Below are positions 13,938 to 19,203 of a stretch of DNA of 19,203 nt, piece by piece; the stretch's first letter is position 1, and the number at the start of each line of letters is the position of its first letter. A program made the position numbers and the translations under genes. The DNA comes from JAICIG01 sp035532215 (lineage in GTDB: Bacteria > Planctomycetota > Planctomycetia > Pirellulales > JAICIG01): the NCBI GenBank assembly GCA_035532215.1, contig DATKRK010000395.1:1-19203 (forward strand), read 5' to 3'. Below the pieces are notes generated by a model, which had not been told where the DNA came from, did no database searches, and saw only the letters and a program-made list of their open reading frames with translations.

Positions 13938-15059
13938 ATGGCGCAATACCTGTTGACGGTTAAAAACCCGGCCGGGCGTACCGTCACCGAGTTGCTGGAC
14001 GCGGACTCCGCAAAAGCCGCGATCGAGACCCTGCAAGAGCGCGGCTACGAGAACGTCGTCTTGCACACCGACGATTTCATGGCAAAGGATGCGAAGCCGC
14101 TGGAGCTCAACCCGTTGATTACAGCGCGTGACCTGGCCAAAAACCGCACTCGTAGCGGACTGCAACGCCTGCTTGCGAATACGGCCCGCTCCTATGTCGC
14201 AAATTGGAAACTGATGGCGCTGATTGCGGTCGCCTTTACCTTGCGCCGCTTCAATTCATGGCCCTGGGGCTGGGGCGAAGCCTTGATTGCCGCGGGACTG
14301 CTGCTGCCCGCGCTATTCGCCCTCGTCGCACATCTGCCGTCGATGCAATACGATCGGCTGCTGGAAGCGGACTCGTGGCGTCGCTGGGACGAAGTCTTGC
14401 GGCTGCTGCCGTCGCTGCGCGGGAAGCTGGCGCCTTACGGCGTCGCCTGGCACGAATCCAAGGCATTGGCAGGACTTGGGCGGCTGGACGAGGCGCTAAA
14501 TGTCGTGCTGCCTTTCGCCAACAACGGGGAGATATCGCAAGCGAAGTTCTGGTCGTTGCTGATGGCCTCGGTCTATCGATCATCGAATCAGCGAGACATG
14601 GCTCTGTCGGCGCTGGAGAAAGCCCTGGAACACGCCCCGGACGATCCCGCCGTGCTGCTCGACTTGGCCGGGGCCCTGCTCGACGAACAGCGCGACGTCG
14701 GGCGCGCCAAGGAGTTGTGGCAGCATGCGATGCAACAGCCGATGAGCGACCTGGCGCAGAAGTTCGCCCTGGCGGTCGAAGGCATGATCGCCTTGGCGGA
14801 AGGCCACGCTCAATTGGCGGTCGAGCGGTTGGAAACGGCATTTCGCGCACAGCAGGCGTTCGCAAAGGCAAACGCTACGGCGGCGGCCGCCGCCGACATC
14901 ATGGAAGCCCGGCTGGCGCTGGCCCAAGCAAAGGCGGGCGACCTCGAAGCCGCGCGAAAGCACTTTCGCCGCGCCGAGCCTCGGCTTCGCGCCCTGCAAC
15001 ACGACAAGCTGCTGGCCCGCTGCGAGCGGGTGATCGGTTCCGTAAACTCAGGCGGCTAA
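13938..15059 (+). CDS. TPR-repeat membrane protein
   Basis: This encodes 373 residues. The first 50 or so residues (AQYLLTVKNPAGRTVTELLDADSAKAAIETLQERGYENV) form a small alpha/beta unit resembling the short N-terminal modules of some secretion-apparatus F proteins, but I cannot assign it. Two hydrophobic segments follow, about 86-102 and 113-132. The rest (about 145-370) is helical with tetratricopeptide character: EVLRLLPSLRG, KALAGLGRLDEALNVVLPF, ALSALEKALEHAPDDPAVLLDLAGALLDEQ, LEAARKHFRRAEPRL. TPR domains mediate protein-protein contacts; the partner is unknown. Start ATG 13938 has GGTGA upstream (spacer 5); the open frame before it, from 13845, shows no domain. It is transcribed divergently from wecB. 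Confidence 0.85.
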   Translation: MAQYLLTVKNPAGRTVTELLDADSAKAAIETLQERGYENVVLHTDDFMAKDAKPLELNPLITARDLAKNRTRSGLQRLLANTARSYVANWKLMALIAVAFTLRRFNSWPWGWGEALIAAGLLLPALFALVAHLPSMQYDRLLEADSWRRWDEVLRLLPSLRGKLAPYGVAWHESKALAGLGRLDEALNVVLPFANNGEISQAKFWSLLMASVYRSSNQRDMALSALEKALEHAPDDPAVLLDLAGALLDEQRDVGRAKELWQHAMQQPMSDLAQKFALAVEGMIALAEGHAQLAVERLETAFRAQQAFAKANATAAAAADIMEARLALAQAKAGDLEAARKHFRRAEPRLRALQHDKLLARCERVIGSVNSGG

Positions 15060-15120
15060 CGCCTTGTCAGCCATGTTTTGACGAATGTTAGCAGCCGGGG
15101 TGGCTGGCGGCAGAGCCTAG

Positions 15121-15148
15121 GCGAAGCCCCAGCGAACTGGGACTTCGC
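15121..15148 (+). repeat. Tight hairpin GCGAAGCCCCAG-CGAA-CTGGGACTTCGC
   Basis: Arms 15121-15132 and 15137-15148 pair over 12 positions with one mismatch around a CGAA tetraloop. A further GGCGGC (15106-15111) and GCCGCC (15164-15169) can enclose it. It lies about 60 bases after the TPR gene and has no T-run. It may be a REP-like element, a Rho-assisted 3' end, or part of a small structured RNA. Confidence 0.6.
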
Positions 15149-15287
15149 GTTGGAGAAGACGCAGCCGCCCATCGCTTGGACGTGCATCAATTCGCGGCTG
15201 TGCGCGGCCGCAGCCCCCGTCGCGGTCAGGAAGGCGGATCGCTACAATCACTCTTAACGCTTCTGCAAACCCGCTTTCACAGGATCC

Positions 15288-16064
15288 ATGTCCGACTTCC
15301 CTGCCGCCCTGGTGACCGGCGCTTCGCGCGGGATCGGTCGCGCAATCGCCTTGGAACTCGCCCGGCTGGGGTACGCCGTCGTGGTGAACTATGCGGCCAG
15401 CGCCGAGGCGGCGAAGGCGACGGTCGAAGAGATCGAGTCGCAAGGCGGCCGAGCCCTGGCCTGCCAGGGTGACGTTTCGCGCGGCGAAGACCGGGCCCGG
15501 CTGATCGAGCGCACGCTGGCCGAGTTCGGCCGGCTCGACGTGCTGGTGAACAACGCCGGCATCACCTCACCCGGCCGCCTGGATATTCTGGATGCGACCG
15601 AGGAAAACTGGGAGCAGGTGTTCGGCGCCAATTTGAAAGGGCCGTTCTTCCTCTCGCAACTGGCCGCGCGGCGAATGCTGGAATTGATCGCCGGCGGCAA
15701 GACGCCCGGCGGCAAGATTATCAATATTTCGTCGATCTCCGCCTATGCTGTCAGCAGCAATCGGGCCGATTATTGCCTCTCGAAGGCGGCGGTGCGGATG
15801 CTGACCTTGCTCTGGGCCGAACGGCTGGCAAAGGAACAAATCCAGGTGTTCGAAGTTTGTCCGGGCGTGATTGCCACCGACATGACGGCGCCGGTCAAGG
15901 CAAAGTATGACTCACTGCTGGCCGCCGGTCTGGCGCCGATGGGCCGCTGGGGCCAGGCTGAAGACGTGGCGCGAGCGGTGGCCGCGCTCGTGCAGGATTA
16001 TTTTCCCTACAGCACGGGCGATTGCTTCAACGTCGACGGCGGCTTCCACATTCGCCGGCTTTAA
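15288..16064 (+). CDS. Short-chain dehydrogenase/reductase, FabG-like
   Basis: This encodes 258 residues, a classical SDR of normal size. The cofactor motif TGASRGIG is at 10-17, NNAG at 88-91, the structural Asn at 115, and the catalytic Ser149-Tyr162-Lys166 in the SSIS...YCLSK pattern. PGVIATDM follows, as in relatives that bind NAD(P). The lack of an acidic residue at the end of the second strand (VVNYAAS) fits NADP preference. It may be a 3-oxoacyl-ACP reductase or, more likely given the isolated position away from fatty acid genes, a reductase of a sugar or other alcohol; substrate cannot be read from sequence. A TACAAT at 15243-15248 is a possible -10. The next gene starts 34 bases downstream and may be co-transcribed. 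Confidence 0.92.
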   Translation: MSDFPAALVTGASRGIGRAIALELARLGYAVVVNYAASAEAAKATVEEIESQGGRALACQGDVSRGEDRARLIERTLAEFGRLDVLVNNAGITSPGRLDILDATEENWEQVFGANLKGPFFLSQLAARRMLELIAGGKTPGGKIINISSISAYAVSSNRADYCLSKAAVRMLTLLWAERLAKEQIQVFEVCPGVIATDMTAPVKAKYDSLLAAGLAPMGRWGQAEDVARAVAALVQDYFPYSTGDCFNVDGGFHIRRL

Positions 16065-16098
16065 ACGCCGAGACCCCGGGAACGACCTCGCTAACGAC

Positions 16099-17286
16099 AT
16101 GAAATTCTCTTTGCTCGGAGCCGATGCCGACGCCTTGAAGCTCGCCGCCGCCGCGGCGCGCAGTCACGAGCACGAGCTGGTTTCGGCCCACGACGTCGGC
16201 GAGGCCGCCGCCGCGGTCCGCGAGTTCGCGCCGCTGGCATCGATCGATGAACACTGGGAAGGCCTGTTGAGCGGCTCGCCGTGCGAGGCGGTGATCGTGG
16301 GCCGCGGCGCCGACGACGACGCTCGGGCCGATCAACTTCGCAAGCTGGTGCAGGCCGGCGTGCCGCTGGTGATTTCGCATCCGATCCACGATTCGATGCT
16401 CGTGTATTATGAACTCGACATGATCCGGCAGGAAAGCCGTTGTCTGATGCTGCCGTACCTGCCGGCGCTAGGGCATCCGGCGCTCGCCCGATTGGCGGAA
16501 CTCTTGCAGTCGAAAAATCGGCCAGGGCTGGGACCGCCGGAGCAGCTCGTGATCGAGCGCTCGTTCGCCCAGCGCGACCGTCGCACGGTGCAGGCCGGCT
16601 TCGTGCGCGACATGGAGTTGGTGCGGATGCTGTGCGGCAGGCTGAACAAGGTGGCCGCGATGACTTCTCCGACGGGCGCCGCGGGCGCCGGCAAGTCGGC
16701 CGGCGAGTTGAACTACGCGAATCTCGGCGTGCAGATGTCGGGGCCTGGCGGCGTGCTGGTTCGCTGGTCGGTGGTCGCCGGCGAAGATTCGGGCGGCGCC
16801 AGGTGGAATTTCGTCGGGCCCGAGGGCAAAGCGACGCTCGAAATCCCCGCCGGCGAGCAGGTCTGGAAGCTGGAAACCCGGCTGGCCGGCGGCGTGCAAT
16901 CGGAAACGTTCGAGCCTTGGGACGCGCCCCGTTTTGCTCTCGACCAGATGCAACGCGCGCGGTCGGGCCAGCCGCTCAAGCCCGACTGGCTCGACGCCGC
17001 CAACACGATGGAACTGGCCGACGCCGTCGAACACAGCTTGCAGCGCGGCCGCACGATCGAATTGCACTACGAATCGGCTTCGGAACAAAGTACGTTCAAA
17101 GGGCTGATGTCGGGGATCGGCTGTTTCTTGCTGATCGGGGTGCTGCTGTTCGTGATCGTCGCCACGACCGCCGTTCACGCCGGCGTCCCGCTGGCCGATT
17201 TTTGGCCGCATGCCCTGTTGGCTTTGCTGTTGGCGTTCTTGTTGTTGCAACTGCTGCGGCTGGCGTTTCCGCGCGAGAGCGATTAG
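16099..17286 (+). CDS. Degenerate Gfo/Idh/MocA-like protein with C-terminal membrane anchor
   Basis: This encodes 395 residues. The layout resembles a Gfo/Idh/MocA oxidoreductase: MKFSLLGADADAL, ASIDEHWEGLLSGSPCEAVIVG, DQLRKLVQAGVPLVISHPIHDS, then a second alpha/beta domain with GGVLVRWSVVAGEDSG and WNFVGPEGKATLEIP. Two key features are missing: the GxGxxG nucleotide loop (here LLGADAD) and the EKP catalytic lysine motif (here SHP, about residues 93-95). The C-terminus has two hydrophobic helices, about 336-358 and 368-388, absent from the standard enzymes. It may be a membrane-bound, non-catalytic relative or scaffold. Start ATG 16099 lies 34 bases after the SDR stop; the longer frame back to 15907 overlaps the SDR gene and is not used. 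Confidence 0.82.
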   Translation: MKFSLLGADADALKLAAAAARSHEHELVSAHDVGEAAAAVREFAPLASIDEHWEGLLSGSPCEAVIVGRGADDDARADQLRKLVQAGVPLVISHPIHDSMLVYYELDMIRQESRCLMLPYLPALGHPALARLAELLQSKNRPGLGPPEQLVIERSFAQRDRRTVQAGFVRDMELVRMLCGRLNKVAAMTSPTGAAGAGKSAGELNYANLGVQMSGPGGVLVRWSVVAGEDSGGARWNFVGPEGKATLEIPAGEQVWKLETRLAGGVQSETFEPWDAPRFALDQMQRARSGQPLKPDWLDAANTMELADAVEHSLQRGRTIELHYESASEQSTFKGLMSGIGCFLLIGVLLFVIVATTAVHAGVPLADFWPHALLALLLAFLLLQLLRLAFPRESD

Positions 17287-17321
17287 GGATTGGGCGGGGA
17301 GCTGGGAGCAAAGTTTTTTGA

Positions 17322-17473
17322 AAGGGGATAGGGGGATGCGGAGGAGATCAGGGGATAGGATTACAGAGAGACGGACGAAGCGAGAGAGGCGATTTCCATC
17401 CGGAGATTGACGAGTGAATGGGAATAATCTCATTCTTTATCTCCCCATCTCCTCCTCATCCCCCTATCCCCTT
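17322..17473. repeat. Inverted repeat, GGGGATAGGGGGAT type
   Basis: Arms 17322-17348 and 17447-17473 are 27 bases each with 26 complementary. The left arm is all purine apart from three T and one C; the right arm is its pyrimidine-rich complement. The 98-base interior carries further GGGGATAGG and ATCTCCCC fragments. It fills the gap between the Gfo/Idh-like gene and aroA, with no gene inside. It could act as a transcript end or be a dispersed repeat. Confidence 0.75.
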
Positions 17474-17551
17474 ATAAAAGGCTCTAAATTGCCCCCGGCG
17501 CTCTCAATCGTCCCAGCGCCGTCAAGTTTTTGAAACGAGGCGTCTACTAGT

Positions 17552-18835
17552 TTGCGAGACGAAATTGAAATCCAAGTCGTCGGCCCCGTAAGCGGCGCGA
17601 TCCGGCCGCCGGGCTCGAAGAGCATTACCAACCGCGCGTTGGCCTGCGCGGGGTTGGCCGAAGGCGAATCGACGCTCACGGGCGCGCTCGACAGCGAAGA
17701 TACCCAAGTGATGATCGGGGCCTTGCGGCGTCTCGGCATTGCGATCGACGCCGATTGGCCGTCGGCCGCGTTGCGCGTGGCAGGTTGCGGCGGTCGCATT
17801 CCGGCCGAGGGCGGCGAACTGTACGTGGCCAACAGCGGCACGACGATTCGCTTTCTAGCGGCGCTCGTGGCCTTGGGGCGCGGAACGTTCCGGCTCGACG
17901 GTACGCCGCGGATGCGCGAGCGGCCGATCGGCGATCTGGTCGAGGCCTTGCAGCAGCTCGGCGCCGACGTCGAGAGCGAAGGCCCGGGCGGCTGCCCGCC
18001 GGTGGTCATTCGCGCTCATGGCTTGCCCGGCGGGCTGGCGAAGGTGCGGGGCGACGTATCGAGCCAGTTTCTCAGCGGGCTGTTGATGGCGGCGCCTTAC
18101 GCCGATCGGCCGGTGGAACTGGGCGTCGAGGGGACGCTCGTCTCGCAGCCTTACGTGCGGATGACGCTGGCCGTGATGTCGGCCTTCGGCGTCGATGTGC
18201 CGGCAGGCGATTTGAGCCGTTTTCGTATGCCGCCAGGCGTCAAGTATCGAGGCCGCGACTATTCAATCGAGCCCGACGCCTCGGCGGCGAGCTATTTTTT
18301 CGCCGCCGCGGCGATCACCGGCGGCGAAGTGACGGTCGAAGGGCTCTCGCGCCAGAGTTTGCAGGGCGACGTGGCTTTCGTCGACGTGCTCGAAAAGATG
18401 GGCTGCCGGGTGACCATCGACGCCGACCGCATCGCTGTGGCCGGCGGCCCGTTGCACGGCGTCGACGTCGATCTGAATGCGATCAGCGACACCGTGCAAA
18501 CGCTGGGCGCCGTGGCGCTCTTCGCCAGCGGTCCGACGACGGTCCGCGGCGTCGCTCATATTCGTCATAAAGAGACCGATCGTATCGGCGCCTTGGCGAC
18601 CGAGCTGCGCAAACTCGGCGCGACGGTCGAAGAGTTGGCCGACGGGTTGAAGATTACTCCCGGCCCCTTGCACGGCGCGGCACTCGACACCTATCAAGAC
18701 CATCGCATGGCGATGAGCTTGGCTCTGGTCGGGCTGCGCGTGCCGGGCGTGGTGATCCGCGATCCGGGCTGCACGGCCAAGACTTATCCGCGGTTTTTCG
18801 AAGACTTGCATCGCTTGACCGGCGGATCGGCCTAG
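17552..18835 (+). CDS. aroA: 3-phosphoshikimate 1-carboxyvinyltransferase (EPSP synthase)
   Basis: This encodes 427 residues, standard for the family. It transfers the enolpyruvyl group of PEP to shikimate 3-phosphate, the sixth step of the shikimate pathway. Motifs: PPGSKSITNRAL (substrate-binding Lys and Ser), LYVANSGTTIRFLAAL, RMRERPIGDLVEAL, GDVSSQFLSGLLMAAP, PDASAASYFFAAAAI with the catalytic-type Asp, RHKETDRI, and DTYQDHRMAMSLAL. All six repeat units of the inside-out barrel appear present. The start is TTG 17552, because no ATG or GTG lies before the conserved PGSKS motif in frame; GAGG at 17537-17540 is a usable Shine-Dalgarno site, though 11 bases away. It is apparently a single-gene unit flanked by repeats on both sides. 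Confidence 0.96.
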   Translation: MRDEIEIQVVGPVSGAIRPPGSKSITNRALACAGLAEGESTLTGALDSEDTQVMIGALRRLGIAIDADWPSAALRVAGCGGRIPAEGGELYVANSGTTIRFLAALVALGRGTFRLDGTPRMRERPIGDLVEALQQLGADVESEGPGGCPPVVIRAHGLPGGLAKVRGDVSSQFLSGLLMAAPYADRPVELGVEGTLVSQPYVRMTLAVMSAFGVDVPAGDLSRFRMPPGVKYRGRDYSIEPDASAASYFFAAAAITGGEVTVEGLSRQSLQGDVAFVDVLEKMGCRVTIDADRIAVAGGPLHGVDVDLNAISDTVQTLGAVALFASGPTTVRGVAHIRHKETDRIGALATELRKLGATVEELADGLKITPGPLHGAALDTYQDHRMAMSLALVGLRVPGVVIRDPGCTAKTYPRFFEDLHRLTGGSA

Positions 18836-18898
18836 CGCTTTTCCACATAGAAACCAGGCTCGGGGCGTTTGGGCGGATCAGCGACACTCACGGACTTT

Positions 18899-19030
18899 AG
18901 CCACGGATGAAACACGGGTCCAACACGGATTAGGAATTGAGAACCCTGCGTTTAAGCTCTACTTTTGGCCGGGCGAAGATAAAGTTCCATCGGGCTTTAT
19001 CCGTGTTGCATCGGTGTTTTATCCGTGGCT
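18899..19030. repeat. Inverted repeat, AGCCACGGAT type (copy 2)
   Basis: Arms 18899-18930 and 18999-19030 are 32 bases each with 28 complementary; each arm contains two to three CACGGAT-like units spaced about 11 bases. The left arm matches the copy at 8059-8090 at 28 of 32 positions. The 68-base interior is unrelated to that of copy 1, so arms are conserved and the loop is not. Confidence 0.8.
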
Positions 19031-19152
19031 CAATCCGCCAGCTTAAGATCAGAGCGCTTTACAATTCGCTGACTCTATCGGATTGCGGGTGTGACTTGAA
19101 AAAGCCGGGTTTTCAGTGAACGCCTGATTCGTCATCCTTCTGCTGACCAAAG

Positions 19153-19160
19153 TAGGAGGA
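19153..19160 (+). promoter_or_regulatory. Strong Shine-Dalgarno site
   Basis: TAGGAGGA, containing full AGGAGG, lies 7 bases before ATG 19168. It is the strongest ribosome-binding site in the window and decides the start of the partial gene; the ATG at 19160 would overlap it and hits a stop after a few codons. Confidence 0.7.
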
Positions 19161-19167
19161 TGCGAGA

Positions 19168-19203
19168 ATGGACGCTCGCCCGAAGACCCGGCGTCTGAAT
19201 CGT
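19168..19203 (+). CDS. N-terminus of an unknown gene (cut by right edge)
   Basis: Twelve codons are visible, MDARPKTRRLNR, open to the window end. The call rests on the strong Shine-Dalgarno site upstream. The basic N-terminus gives no clue to function. Confidence 0.5.
   Translation, partial: MDARPKTRRLNR

Larger units (their letters stand above)
18836..19167. other. Intergenic region after aroA (332 bases)
   Basis: The region contains no supported gene. Its main content is the inverted repeat at 18899-19030. After it, TGAAAA and TTTTCA flank AGCCGGG at about 19095-19115, a weak AT-stem hairpin. The last bases hold the Shine-Dalgarno site of the gene entering at 19168. Confidence 0.5.

Noticed and set aside
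15907..16098. Upstream start for the Gfo/Idh-like protein inside the SDR gene
   Set aside because: The added part is Arg/Trp-rich shadow of the SDR frame; the domain begins at ATG 16099.

Overview
The window looks like a chromosomal segment of a high-GC member of the Planctomycetota, most likely Pirellulales-like. This is inferred from gene style, not from a marker: a MoxR ATPase/DUF58 pair next to a multi-pass membrane protein, a one-RRM protein with a glycine tail, a small secreted Tyr/Arg/Asn-rich protein, a valyl-tRNA synthetase with an extra Cys4 zinc ribbon, and long-armed intergenic inverted repeats built on CACGGA/TCCGTG. Both ends cut genes. I see no rRNA, tRNA, CRISPR array, transposase or phage gene.

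Layout. Positions 1-3484 are on the minus strand: moxR, DUF58 (4-base overlap), then a compact two-gene cassette (ADP-ribosyltransferase-toxin-like protein plus a small EF-Tu-domain-III-like partner) lying between DUF58 and the membrane protein cut by the left edge. Positions 3851-4177 hold an RRM protein (-). A DUF4349 lipoprotein (+) at 4547-5458 converges on a secreted protein (-) at 5464-5934. Positions 6138-8013 hold a leader region and cimA (citramalate synthase), followed by a nested palindromic repeat, valS, and a DUF151 nuclease with a perfect TATAAT box. A two-gene sugar operon, wecB then gmhB with an ATGA overlap, runs on the minus strand from 13691 to 11977. The right part is plus strand: a TPR membrane protein, a short-chain dehydrogenase, a degenerate Gfo/Idh-like membrane protein, aroA (TTG start), a second copy of the palindromic repeat, and the first 12 codons of another gene behind a strong Shine-Dalgarno site.

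The most interesting element is upstream of cimA. A probable promoter at 6138-6167 is followed by a short ORF ending MIGMIVIIPEARP, an antiterminator pairing that overlaps its stop codon, and a strong intrinsic terminator just before cimA. This is the full architecture of ribosome-mediated transcription attenuation, with isoleucine (and one valine) codons as the sensor and an isoleucine-pathway enzyme as the target. cimA makes the first committed intermediate of the threonine-independent isoleucine route. The next gene, valS, charges tRNA with valine, so this stretch is themed on branched-chain amino acids. aroA, wecB/gmhB and the others are ordinary housekeeping or envelope genes.

Intergenic regions hold four kinds of long-armed inverted repeat (CACGGA type twice, a GGCCTTCCAGGCC type, a GGGGATAGGGGGAT type, and a tight GCGAAG hairpin). 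They probably belong to dispersed repeat families, and some sit where a terminator would be expected.
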